This document shows positions 1-11,180 of a stretch of 40,480 nt of DNA, piece after piece. Within the stretch, counting starts at the first letter, position 1, and each line of letters opens with the position of its first letter. The notes beneath the pieces were generated by a model that was not told the origin of the DNA, searched no databases, and saw nothing but the letters and a program-made list of their open reading frames with translations. This DNA is from Mnemiopsis leidyi (taxonomy: Eukaryota > Ctenophora > Tentaculata > Lobata > Bolinopsidae), in NCBI GenBank assembly GCA_000226015.1, contig JH155225.1, positions 1-40,480 of the forward strand, given 5' to 3'. The position numbers and the translations under genes are program-made.

Positions 1-98
1 TATACACAATACGTAAACAATGTATACAGTATCTGTGTATACACAATACGTAAACAATGTATACAGTATCTGTGTTTACACGATACGTAAACAATGTA
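1..98. repeat. 37-bp satellite, left part
   Basis: Head-to-tail copies of a 37-bp unit start at 1, 38 and 75. The third copy is interrupted after position 98 by a transposon and resumes at 882. Each unit contains the 10-bp palindrome GTGTATACAC or a variant. The array probably continues left of the window. No coding function is seen. Confidence 0.9.
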
Positions 99-879
99 CA
101 GTCGTTGTTCAAAAATATGCGTGATTTGCGCGTTTTACAATAAAAATAGTGTTAATCCAAAAATTTTGATTCGACCATAACTTTTCACCCGTTTGACCGA
201 TTTTATTAATTTAAAAAGCCTTTTAAGCAGAATTTTTGAAATTTTTATATGAATTAGCCGTCATAATTAATTTTCGGAAGCTTTTTGTATGGTCTAGATT
301 CATAGATAGAGCTAATTTTTGCAAAAATTCCGAAAATTTTTAAATCTGGCCTGCTGCTCAGATTTTGTTAGGTGTGATAGCCCGGGTCATTTCCGTAAGC
401 TAAGGGCATACAAATGGAATTATATGATTGGTTTTTAGCTAACTTTGTCCTTATTTTAAAAAATTATGAGCTTTGGAAATTTTGCTCAATTTTCGATACA
501 GATAAATTTCTAATCTAACCGTTTGAAAAAAGCTCTAACACCCATGCAAATTAGGAAAATCAAACTTTTTAAAGAATTACAATATAATTGACAGTAAATA
601 AAATCCGTAAAATGTATTTTTGACCGAAATCATCGAAAGATCCGAGAACTTTTAGAAATTTGATAATGTTAACAAATTTTTGACTTCAATCTTCAGCATT
701 TTTTTCCATAAGAACTTTAATAAGATAATATCTATTGGAATTCAAGCTAGGATACATATGCTTGACTTGAGAAAAGATTATGTAGCTATATCGGATACGA
801 ATTTTATGCGACAGCCTTCTCAAATAAGTCGCAAAAACCGAAAAAAAGCGCAATCACGCATATTTTTGAACAACGACTG
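99..879. mobile_element. Tc1/mariner-type MITE (781 bp)
   Basis: Terminal inverted repeats start CAGTCGTTGTTCAAA at 99 and end with its reverse complement at 879. The first 28 bp match perfectly, then continue after a one-base slip. A TA duplication flanks the element (97-98 and 880-881). Removing the element and one TA restores the 37-bp satellite unit exactly, so the insertion is clearly seen. TA target sites and CAGT termini are typical of Tc1/mariner. The interior is AT-rich and has no transposase, so the element is non-autonomous. The short ORF at its right side (680-910) runs through the terminal repeat and is not a gene. Confidence 0.9.
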
Positions 880-953
880 TATACAGTATCTGTGTATACA
901 CAATACGTAAACAATGTATACAGTATCTGTGTATACACAATACGTAAACAACG
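880..953. repeat. 37-bp satellite, right part
   Basis: This continues the satellite found at 1-98, with about two more units after the MITE. It then decays near 945-960 into related GTGTACAC-bearing sequence. Confidence 0.85.
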
Positions 954-1224
954 TTTACACTCTATCGAATGTATGCAGAGTGTACACATTTGACAATTTT
1001 TACACTGTATTTCGCGTATACCAAGTACTACTGCATCATGTATACACGGTTTATAGTTGATACTATCTACGCAGCAAAACTAGAATTAGTAAAACTACAA
1101 GTGCGCAGAATAAAACTACACGTTCTATACAGATACTCCTGTAGACGTGAAATGCACCTGGACTGCCAGCCGATCGACCTAATTAAGTATAACCAGCTGC
1201 CGCAGTATATAACACGGCCACATT

Positions 1225-1367
1225 TTAATACTTAATACTTACTACTTAATACTTTAATACTTACTACTTAATTTTGTATTACTACTTAATACTTACTACT
1301 TAATACTTTAATACTTACTACTTAATTTTGTATTACTACTTAATAATTACTACTTCATACTTTAATA
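1225..1367. repeat. AT-rich 54-bp minisatellite
   Basis: Stacked variants of TTAATACTTACTAC form a higher-order 54-bp period: the ATTTTGTATT marker is at 1271 and again at 1325. It is bounded on both sides by unique sequence. No gene is seen. Confidence 0.8.
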
Positions 1368-1370
1368 GAA

Positions 1371-2920
1371 ATGTGGGCGTAACACGCAACTGTCGCCACT
1401 AAGATAGCATTCTCACCATTTATGGTATCGCACCAAAGCATTGAATAACCTCGATTCCCCCAACATTGCTAAGAAAAACACCGACAAAAATAATCTGCGC
1501 AGCACACGCAGCGGAGACTGTGTACTTTTCAATTAAAAGTGTTGCAACTGTTACAATATTTGGGCTTTGTATATAATTGCCCGGATTACTTAACGTTCCT
1601 GCATGTTCAGTTAGGAAACTGATGTGCTTTGTGTTAATGCAATATTTGTTATCACTTAGTTGTGTTTAGTCACTGTTATCCCACCAATAGGTTTTACGGT
1701 AGAGCTGCCCCAAGGGAAATGATATAATAAAATGACTAAATGCGTTTTTATGTGAATGCATTAATGCATTTATCCATTTTAATGTTGATATCTGGTTTAA
1801 CCTTAAGTGGGCAAAAGTAAATGGAGCGAACCTTGGCGATTGCTTATCATCACATCAATGTAAACTAATCCAACGAAACAGGCGTGAAAATTGTAGGTCA
1901 CAGTACGTTCATCTTAAACAGTTTTTGAAGATGTGAGATTTAAAATGTTAAACAATAAACATTTTTGCACTAAACGAGTTACTGAGAAGAAAAAAATTCT
2001 GTGTAAGTTTTATTTTCTAAATTCTCTCAAAATAAAAATTTGTATAATTAAAATCGCGTTTCAATAGGACAAATTAAGCAAGGACTGGCTTGCAGATTAC
2101 AATTAATTATCCATGTCATACAATTACCAATAGTTTCAATGGCGTGTGTTAATCAAAATAGGTTTTCCTGGAAATGTGTCGCAACTTTGTCGCGGATTCG
2201 GGCAATTATTTCAGATTAATGCTTCAAGGAAGTGTTGAATTGCTTTGGTCTTATAAACGATGCTTTTCATATTTTCAAAATCAAACGCATGTAGTAATTC
2301 ATTAACTGGCGACAAAGCAACAGATAGTGCAAATAATTGAACGGTATTAGGATAAAAATTTAGCTGGTTTCAAACGAAAAATTTCCGCAAAATTTAATGC
2401 TCTATAATGGGTGATGATATCAGGTACGGTATGCATCCTGCTTATACAATGTTATTAGATTTTCCAAAAAAATATACATTTTAGGACGTCATGAATTAAA
2501 ATTTAACATCCTAAAAATAACACAGTCATTCGGACCGGCCAACACTCAACAGGGTATACAATATAATATGCAAGGGTATTCCGGTTAAGAAAGAAGGAGT
2601 GAACGTTTAGACCGAAGACAAAATGGAATGTTAGGTACGCAGAATGCTTAAAAGTTTGTAGGGCCGCTGTTACATTCATGTATTTCTGTACACGCTTACT
2701 TGACAGGTGTCTGTTAATTAAGCAGCTAGAACTCCTAACACCTCCATTGATGCCGGGCTTATGAGCTGATCAATTTATATTATATTTAAATTTTAGTTTT
2801 TCCAATACTCAGTTTGCATTATGTTGGAAATCAGATCGTACCTCAAGTACAAACATGCTGCATTACTGTCGATAAAACCTTTAACGCTATATTTTTGGAC
2901 ATGGAGCAGAATGGCATTAG
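1371..2920. other. Gene-free AT-rich stretch
   Basis: I see no ORF, RNA gene or transposon end here that I can support. The sequence is unique and AT-rich. Confidence 0.5.
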
Positions 2921-3260
2921 AATAGTGTAAATAAAACTGACGGCCAGCTCTATCTAGCCGTCAGTTCAAAATAGTACAAATAAAACTTACGGTCAGCCCT
3001 ATTTAACCGTCAGTTCAGAATAGTACAAATAAAACTGACGGTCAGCTCTATTTAACCGTCAGTTCAGAATAGTACAAATAAAACTGACGGTCAGCTCTAT
3101 TTAACCGTCAGTTCAGAATAGTACAAATAAAACTGACGGTCAGCTCTATTTAACCGTCAGTTCAGAATAGAACAAATAAAACTGACGGTCAGCTCTATCT
3201 AACCGTCAGTTCAGAATAGTGCAAATAAAACTGACGGTCAGCTCTATCTAACCGTCAGTT
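2921..3260. repeat. 49-bp tandem array of hairpin units
   Basis: Seven copies of a 49-bp unit begin at 2936, 2985, 3034, 3083, 3132, 3181 and 3230. Each unit holds an inverted repeat, AACTGACGGT and ACCGTCAGTT, around a loop of about 12 nt, joined by an AT-rich linker (AGAATAGTACAAATAA). Middle copies are nearly identical and outer copies are more diverged. The period is exact. The array codes for nothing obvious. Confidence 0.93.
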
Positions 3261-4216
3261 CTGCTTCTAACAAGAATCAAGACCAAAATTAAGTGCTACT
3301 ATAATATTTCTTTGTAGGACAAGGAAGGAGTCATTACATGGTTAATTTATATACCAACTATAAATACTGTAGAACGTCATGGTAACTTCAAAACCACTTT
3401 TTAACAACCTAAAGCGAGAGAGCACTAATTTCTTCGCTACAATTTAAAAAGCTTGTAATCCTATAAGAAGAAATCAAAGCAAAATAAATGCATAATAAAT
3501 CTAGACTTTGACTTGTCAACGAATTTATAAATTCCTTGTTAGGTCTACTTTTTGTAATTACAAGTTAACAACCACCGTTAGAATATCATCAAGATACCAC
3601 AAAAAGATACTTATAGTGTATAAGACTCGTAAACGTCAGTAGCGGTAGCAGAGAACGAACGAAAACTTAAGTCGCGCAGATTTAATGGAGCGCCACTTTC
3701 CTTTTTCAAAGGAACCCATTCAAACATAGTTTATTCTAAAGCAGTGGGCAAAAAGCACTTAAAAAGACAATCAGCTTATTCCACAGCCAATGCCCGCACT
3801 TAACACCCTAGCGATAACTATAAGAAACTGCTGCACTATTGCAGTCTTGGGTACTGTAACTTGATCCCTTCCAGGGACAGTATGTAAGACCGTCGCCATA
3901 TGGTCCGGCATTTTCAGTGTCTGGACCACCTAATTAGCTCCAACTTGTCGCTAGAAGGGGTGTGGGCATTTTCCAGATACGACAAACTCAGGTACGAAAA
4001 AGTTGAATCACAGTACAGTAATTGAAGAATCAGCGTACAGTAATTGAAAAGTAAGCGTTATGTGATCGCATGAGAACGGAAAAATAATTCTCCTAATAAA
4101 GTTGTTGATTGTTTGGTAATGACTTCAACTAAATCAAAATAAACTAAACTCTACCTATTTACATTTTACATATAAGTGATTGATTCCCGACACAAGCCTG
4201 CACTATAAATATAGTA
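3261..4216. other. Gene-free stretch
   Basis: No supported gene. A short direct repeat (GTACAGTAATTGAA) occurs twice near 4013-4050. Confidence 0.45.
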
Positions 4217-4579
4217 ATGCTGCATGCAAGAACTAGTCGTTGTTTTTTATTATGTAACAAAGCTAACGAGATGATAAGAATAAGTAAAACTTTCTTTGTC
4301 ATCTTTCAATCATTTTACGTAACAAGAAATTTACGTAATTTAGCCACATTGTTTTTACTTGAAAACTTACTGTCGTCTTCCATCAATCTTAAAGAAAAAT
4401 ACTGCTTCAGATGTCTAACGATTTTTAAGCGCAACTCAAAAACTGACCGTTATACTTATAGTGACACACACAGCTGTCCACACGAATGTGTATTAATCTG
4501 CAATCGGTCGTGGAAGCCATGTCCACTTCATGCTAAATGTTGCGCAAGCTGTCACGACAAGACACCGAATAAGAATTGA
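4217..4579 (+). CDS. Unassigned 120-aa ORF, Cys-rich C-terminus
   Basis: This is an ATG-initiated ORF with a basic N-terminus and a hydrophobic stretch around residues 20-35. The last 35 residues carry seven cysteines, in patterns such as CPHEC and CCASC. I do not recognise it. It could be a small secreted or zinc-binding protein, a terminal exon, or chance in AT-rich DNA. I see no splice or codon-bias support, so it is listed as weak. Confidence 0.18.
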   Translation: MLHARTSRCFLLCNKANEMIRISKTFFVIFQSFYVTRNLRNLATLFLLENLLSSSINLKEKYCFRCLTIFKRNSKTDRYTYSDTHSCPHECVLICNRSWKPCPLHAKCCASCHDKTPNKN

Positions 4580-4831
4580 ACCAAATCAATCAATTCGTTT
4601 CTTATAGATATTGGACTAAAACGGTCTTTCTACAGCGTCTGGCGTGTATAGATTTGGGACTTAAAAGCCCACTGTTAGTGTTAATGCGTTGATCGTAGAC
4701 GATTGTGTGTGGCAGACATTGTATAGAGTTCGCTCGGTCACGAGTCTCTTGGAAAAGTCACTTTCATTAATCCGTTCTCTGCTGGTCACCGAAACTGAGT
4801 AACCACTGAGAAAACTGAAGAAACTGAAATA

Positions 4832-4865
4832 TTCTCATATATCGATTAACATTGATATATGAGAA
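4832..4865. repeat. 12-bp inverted repeat
   Basis: TTCTCATATATC at 4832-4843 pairs with GATATATGAGAA at 4854-4865 across a 10-nt loop. The role is unknown. It lies just upstream (plus sense) of the GC-richer block at 4890-5215. Confidence 0.7.
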
Positions 4866-4927
4866 ATGAGAATTGACAATGCTGTCTCGGCATTTCCAGA
4901 TGACTCCGCTCCCCCTCCCCCCTTGTC

Positions 4928-5212
4928 CTACAGTGCTCCTCCTGACACCGCTTCGGCTTTCAGTGCTCCTCCTCCTTTCTCTGCCTCCTCTGCCAAACGC
5001 AGAACATTGATGGGGACCTTCTCACTTTCTAGGGAATTATAGAACATGTTTTGGCTTTTCTGCAACAGAGTCAGTGTGTCTGCTACATCTCGAATCCTCT
5101 CCCTGAACGTCAAGACAGTCAGAACCCTATTTTCTTCCCTTAGACCACAGTGTATGGTAGAGGAACTCATGGACAAAGGTGTACAGAGGAAGATCGGAGG
5201 ACCCGGGCACAT
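4928..5212 (-). CDS. Unassigned ORF in a GC-richer island
   Basis: The 94-aa minus-strand ORF lies in DNA visibly richer in G and C than its surroundings. Its second half is charged and helix-like (ERIRDVADTLTLLQK, then LRLAEEAEK) and ends in two GGAL tails from a GGAGGAGCACTG repeat. A splice-acceptor-like CAG precedes the ERIRD part, so this could be a terminal exon. The 5' side abuts the Harbinger-type MITE within a few bases. I do not recognise a family. It may be an exon, a gene fragment or part of an older element. Confidence 0.3.
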   Translation of the reverse strand: MCPGPPIFLCTPLSMSSSTIHCGLREENRVLTVLTFRERIRDVADTLTLLQKSQNMFYNSLESEKVPINVLRLAEEAEKGGGALKAEAVSGGAL

Positions 5213-5222
5213 AACTACATAA

Positions 5223-5780
5223 GGGGTCGTTCACATATGACGTCATCAAATTTTCGGCATTTTTACCCCCCTCCTCCTCCTCTGTCATCATTCGTCATCA
5301 AGACAAAACCCCCTTAATTTCAGAGGTAAATTACCATATTGATGTCATCACAGTTGGGACCCCCCACCCCCAATTTCATGTCAAAATACTTTGAGGAGGG
5401 TTTGGCCAGTGATGATGTCATCAAAAGTTTTTAGGATTTAAAGGTTTTTTTGGAAAATTTTTGATTTATTTTTAATTTTTTTAACAGAATTTTACAAAAT
5501 CAGAAGGAAAATTTTCAAGTAAAATATTCTGATTCAGAAATCTGGTGGAATAATGTGTTTTCACTGACTTAGTATAGAAAATTTCAAAAATGACTGCAAA
5601 TTAAAAGATTAAAAGTCAAAGTTTTTTGAATAAAGTAGGGGGGTTTCCGACTGTGATGATGTCATTAATATGGTAATTTACCTTTGCCATGGGAGGTTTT
5701 ATGATGATGACGAATGATGACAGAGGGGGGAGGGAGTAAAAAATCCCGAAAATTTGCTGATTTCATATGTGACCGACCCC
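5223..5780. mobile_element. Harbinger-type MITE (558 bp)
   Basis: The two ends are long imperfect inverted repeats of about 140 bp (5223 to about 5366, and about 5637 to 5780). They start GGGGTCGTTCACATATGA on the left and match GGGGTCGGTCACATATGA as the complement of the right end. A 3-bp TAA duplication flanks it (5220-5222 and 5781-5783). TAA/TTA target duplications and G-rich termini fit the PIF/Harbinger superfamily. No transposase is encoded, and the AT-rich centre has no ORF. Confidence 0.85.
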
Positions 5781-5783
5781 TAA

Positions 5784-7859
5784 CCTCTAATGTGTGAGAA
5801 TTAGTCGCCCTTGCGGTTTCGAGCCGATCCCAGGTCTATCGAGTTTTCAAAATATTGCGATTGGCCATTTTTACTTGTTTCACGATAAAAATACGCTAAG
5901 ATATCATCATCTCCAAATTTTCTGTACTCAAATAATTTTGAAACTTTGTTGGCATCATGTCTCTTCATGATCATAAGAACAGCACATTTCACTTCCCATA
6001 TAATAATTAAGATCATGAAATTTAAACGCTCTTTATATGCAAATGTTGGAAAAATTGGACCAAGTATAAGTGAGAGAAACTGCAGGTCGCATGCAATGGA
6101 TGGTCGATCAACATAGGGGATTGCAAATATATGTTATTCAACGTGCAAAAATGAAAAATGTCATATCCGTCTATACGTAGAAATCTAAAAAAAGGTTGTA
6201 CAGCACACACCCTCCCGACATATTTTATTCTCGGATGTCGGACAAAGTCAGACAAGAAAAAGGTTGTCAATGATCATAATAACTCACTAATAGCAATAAA
6301 CTGTTCCAAACATCGGGGTAACAATACGTAAATTTGCGGCCTTTTCTCATGGAAAATTTGGTCATCTGTACAGTTGATACTTAATACTCACGAGTGCATC
6401 ATTATATTTGCGTATGAACTAGGCTATATTGTACGAAAATAGGTTGTAAAGCACCATGAAGTTGAATTGGTGAATCCTAAGTACATATTTACAAATGATT
6501 GATTCTTAATTGTACTGCATTGTCATTTTTTGATAAATTCTGAATAAAACTTAGATAACGAAATTGAATTTGTTACTTTTAATATATTTCCTATAAGGAA
6601 TCTTACAGCATTAAAAGATGGACTTCTGTTTAAAAATTCTACAGATTGTCCTTTTGATTTGGAATCCTTGGCTCTTGCTGATGAATAGTTCAAGTTGCTG
6701 TAAATTGCCGTTATCTAATTTTTAATCGTGAATAAAGGGAAAAATCAAAAAGTTCAAGAAAGCAGCCGACCAACTTACACTGTTAAGAATGTCGATACCG
6801 TCCAAAACATATCGGCACTGGCAGTATTGAGAAAAGACCCCGGCCGCGATTTTAGCTTTGCCGCTTATTAAGCGTCGTAGGCGAATATCATTATCACAAT
6901 TATCCAGTAATACAGACTTACAGAGAAACCTGTACACGAAGTTCGATGTCAAAAAGTGCTAATCGCTGCCACTACTGCCTGGCCACGGGTCGTGATTAGA
7001 ATAGTTGTCTTAACATGAGCAGTCTTTTTCTCCGTTCCACCACAATTAAAACTTGATAAAGACTTAGCGTGCCTGCAAGGTATTTTTAGCATAAGTATAA
7101 TTCAATCCATTGTAAAAGACAGTTGACATCTGTGATGAGATTTTAAGAAAGGCCGTAATTATATCTGCACGTGTGCCCTTGCAGTTTAGACTTTAGATTA
7201 TAACGTGTTCTTCTTTATACCACAATTTTTTGAAATTTGTTAAAGTAAAATGTCAGAAGTTCTCTTGACATTGAGTAAAATTGACTGGTGGATTGTTTTC
7301 AATCTAACATGAGTTTAGAGAATTGGCAACGAACTTGCTTTAGAAAACGTATAAAATGTGTTAAAATTAAAAAGTTGAAAATTGAATGATTCGGTCAAAT
7401 TATGTATTGACTCATAAATTTAAAAAAATAAGAAATATTGGAACTTCCTTACTGCATTATGCCTACAAAGAATCTTTTCGAGCCCTATTCAATTCTGAAA
7501 AATATCAAAACTTGACAGAATCAAGACAAACTTGGCTGCAAAAATTCAACGAAATTCGCCAATTTTTTCCGTAAGAATTAGCATTTTTGCCGCAAAATGA
7601 CCTCAAAGTTCAGGATTCTAGCTTGTAACGGCACGGCGAAATTTGTAAAAATATTCTGAGACAAACAAATGGCCTTGATTGCTTTTGTCTTGAAATCCTG
7701 TATTTCATTTCTGATCTAGAATGGCATGCCGTGATATCATATAGATTTATCTTTTCTCGGTACTATCGTTTACTAATTTACTATAGCAAGTCATAAAAAC
7801 GTCGAAATAATTACTGTAAACAACATGAGATTAAGTGTGACGTTCAAATCGGACAGATA
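5784..7859. other. Gene-free stretch
   Basis: Several short ORFs occur here (near 5801-6270 and 6722-6952 minus, 7386-7574 plus). None has a recognisable domain or convincing splice partners. A good donor-like GTAAGT lies inside the 6722-6952 minus ORF, but I found no matching exon. Confidence 0.4.
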
Positions 7860-7926
7860 GCGCGCCGGCGTATAAAAAGTGTGCCACTGTGCCAAATCGT
7901 GCAATGCATGGGTCCTGCCGGCGCGC
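7860..7926. repeat. GC-rich 10-bp inverted repeat
   Basis: GCGCGCCGGC at 7860-7869 is the exact reverse complement of GCCGGCGCGC at 7917-7926. A TATAAAAAG sits just inside the left arm. This GC-rich patch stands out in AT-rich DNA and directly precedes the larger snapback at 7932. Confidence 0.7.
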
Positions 7927-7931
7927 GATGG

Positions 7932-7994
7932 GTCCTGTAAAACGTCCTATGTTGTTCACAGTCATTGTGAACAACATAGGACGTTTTACAGGAC
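7932..7994. repeat. 63-nt snapback with 29-bp perfect arms
   Basis: Arm 7932-7960 (starting GTCCTGTAAAACGTCC) is perfectly complementary to 7966-7994 over 29 bp, with only 5 nt (GTCAT) between. Either strand would fold to a perfect hairpin. A shorter direct repeat of the arm start (ATGGGTCCTG) lies at 7908. Animal pre-miRNAs usually contain mismatches, so a foldback element or siRNA-type hairpin seems more likely than a standard miRNA. Confidence 0.9.
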
Positions 7995-10900
7995 TAGGAC
8001 TTATCGACGTTTCTCCTTGAGAATTTACAGAATTCAAAATGATGTTTTACCTCCGCAGAACTTACCTATATAATAAATAATTATAATTTCTCACAGCTAT
8101 GCCTATATTGGGAATCTTTTACTTTGGTTTTCACTTTAGCCCGTTGTTTGTAGAAGGAAAATCTTATGAATGAGTTTCATAATAACGGGTCGTATAACGT
8201 CTTTATTCGACAGTTCAGTGGCTTTTGAGAAATGTCTCAAAAACAAGATTGGGACAATGCTTCATCAGTTACTATCTAAGCCAATAGATTTAGAGTGACT
8301 GGCACTATTTCAGTGAAATCTGTGCGGCTGTTTATGAATAGCCCTCATAAATATCGTAAATATCTATTTAACAGTTTATGGACCACAAGTAACTTGTGTG
8401 TACCTAAAAAAGCTAACTTATAAAAAGTAAATAAGCATGATTCTCGCTCAAATTTATGACTGAATAAATGCTTTAGTTTTGCAGTAAAGAAAATTCGCGA
8501 CATAATGGAAATCACCTACCATAATATATGCCCATAAAAAGATTTCTACGTAGAAACCTTGGTTAAATTTAGAGAGCAAATTTTCTTCTTAACTTGACAA
8601 GTGACACGACGTCTTTAAAGTGTTGCCATTAAACTGTCAGAATGATTTTAACGACTTAACGAGATTTGGATTAGCGAAATTAACAAATGCCGCGCATATT
8701 TCACTTGCTCTTGGCCATGATCAGAACAAAAGCTCCGTTTTAACACCTCTTGTACAAAAATACATTACCCAATATAGGACATACGCATGGGAGGACTATA
8801 AATAAGTTGAATTCAGAATAATTAAAATCTCGCCTGAGTTTCAAGATCAATTATGTCAAAGAATTATAAAGAATGACAATAAATGCGAGGTCAACTTTTT
8901 GGTATAGCTTTTAGTGTACGCTGAATTTGTCCGTATTAAAAATAAGATAAACGTACTAATTTTTAGTGCCCGTTACTTAAAATCAAAGTATAACTATAAG
9001 CCAATTTCACCGGCGCTGGCCTGATCATGAGATCTTTCGGCTCCTATATAATTGTCCGGTTATATTGTAACCACATGGCTGTTGGATACATCGAAGTAAA
9101 ATTACTGTTCAATTAAGGGAATAATTTTAGGTCAATATGAATAATTGACATTGCCACTTCTAATAGTAATACCAATTTGTAGATTTTTTCGGTAGGATGA
9201 TTGGATGAAACCGATTTTCTTTTTTTCAGACAAATATCTTGGTGATGACATCAAGATAAAACAAAATATTAAAGGAATCTAATGCAACAATATTGCATCT
9301 TAAAAACGGTATTGATATTTTCAGGTTTAAACCGAATAAAGATGGTCATGCAAAGATAAAAAACAAATATTGAAACAATCTAGCGGAAAAAACAACACGT
9401 GAGCTACTTCTTGTAAAGTATGAGAAATGAATCGGAAAGAGGAACGCAATTTTCAAAAAGAGACATTGGACCAACCTCGGCCACCTGGTGCGTTTTGTAA
9501 CCATAACTACGGCTACCTGCTACCCCTGGCAAATTGAGTATCAGCTTTCCCTCGGTCCGAGTTAATAATAGTGGCCATAAACAATGTAAGTTGACTATCT
9601 GAACCTGAAATTAAACCCCATATATGGTCTTAGTACGGCAATGTTCCTCTCTTTATAGTTCCCAAAGTAGTGTGTGGAGCGTTAATTGCCATTGCTGCGG
9701 GATCTTGACTCATTCGCATTCCTTGCAATAAAATTCATCCAAAGCAAAACTGCTAGACGTGTAGCTAGTCATGGAATTATCTAAAAGAGTTCTGACATTC
9801 CGGATATCTAAAACTGGGTTAGTTTGGCGTTTGCAAGTTAGATATAAGTTTGATTAATTTTACTTGTAGGGTATAAGTGGTACGAAAAGGTTTTTGGATT
9901 GATTATCAATAAAACTTGTGAGACGAAGTCTTGAATCATACTCATAGTTTATGCACTTAACACTGGCAGAAATGAATTTAAAGACACAATGATTTCGATC
10001 CTGAACTCGAATTTTGTTTTTAGTTATCTCAATTACTGCTGAAAAAAAAAATCGGCTGAAATATAAAGAGTGAACGTTAGACTAGAGGCAACTTTATAGA
10101 ATTAGAAGACTGGAAGCGGTTGTAGGCTGTGGCTCAACGCCTGAGTAATTGCAGCGTCATACGGCATACCCCTGCGGCCGGTCAGAACACAAAAGAAATG
10201 GGATTCCTGATTGGAAAATTTAACTCAAAAGTCTAAATCTAACCGCTGAACTGCAGAAACCGTCGGTTATTTTAGGAAGCATCATGTCACGCCGGCTCAA
10301 TGACTCTTGACGCAGGAGTACGGCAAAATTATAGGTCGATAAATTACATAATTCTAAAACTGTGATTTGTCAGAAATCACCAAAAATGGTCATTTAGTGG
10401 GTCCTAAAGTTCAAAGTGGCTGACAGGACAGATTTGTCATGATTACTGAACTTAATCATTTTCGTAATTTGCAATTCCGTGTGTCTGTTAAGATTTTAGG
10501 AATATGGCTTTATCGCCAATTTTCGCACACGCTTTAAGCGCTTAAAGAAGTAGCTGAATGAGCAATGTAGAGCACATTCTGGATTAAAAATTCATTAAAT
10601 TGAGAGCAAGAGAAGCCACTAATGAACCTTGACAGGTTGACAGGACAATGGTAACTTGGTTAAGCTCTGATTATGACGACCACTCTTAACATCTTTGCAC
10701 TACCCACGCTCAACTTCCCTCTGTTATACTGTCGTACTGACCTACCACGTGATAGACTCTTATAAATGATCCGGTAACTTTTAAAAGTTGAACCCAGGTG
10801 CACGCTCTTACCAACTTACTCCTGTCAAGTTGAACAGACAGCGTGGGTCCCTGACGAGACTCTACAGGATCAAGAAATGAGAGGAACGTCCTTTAACTGC

Positions 10901-11180
10901 CTAGACCTCTGATTTGATTGCATTTGTAACTCAGGTGCTCAAATATTTTAGTATAGGATAATTCTTGGATGTGTAATCAAAGAATACACAATATGATGTG
11001 GACAATGTCCGGAAGACTCGAATACAATGCATTTGACCGCGACACAGCAGTGGCAGCCCATGTTTCACTATGTCCGCTAGATCCTGAATGTACTGGTAAT
11101 CAAGGCTTTGTTTACACGTACAACCTTTGTTCCATCTGAAGAGATTTTAGTAATTCTGTCTTGCGTTGCACTCTGTAACG
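7995..11180. other. Gene-free stretch upstream of the P450
   Basis: No gene can be supported. A 61-codon plus ORF at 8620-8805 has no recognisable domain. The promoter of the P450 gene should lie near the right end, but I see no clear TATA or initiator element there. Confidence 0.4.

Noticed and set aside
680-910. 76-aa ORF at the MITE right end
   Set aside because: It runs through the terminal inverted repeat into the satellite; no transposase similarity.
969-1235. 88-aa plus ORF
   Set aside because: Spans satellite remnants and a minisatellite edge, with no domain.
5801-5840. tRNA-like GGTTTCGAGCC string
   Set aside because: No matching acceptor stem, A box or anticodon arm around it.
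5801-6270. Two short minus ORFs beside the MITE
   Set aside because: No domains, AT-driven composition, no splice support.
6722-6952. Minus ORF with a good GTAAGT donor
   Set aside because: No matching acceptor exon or recognisable domain; the start is not an ATG.
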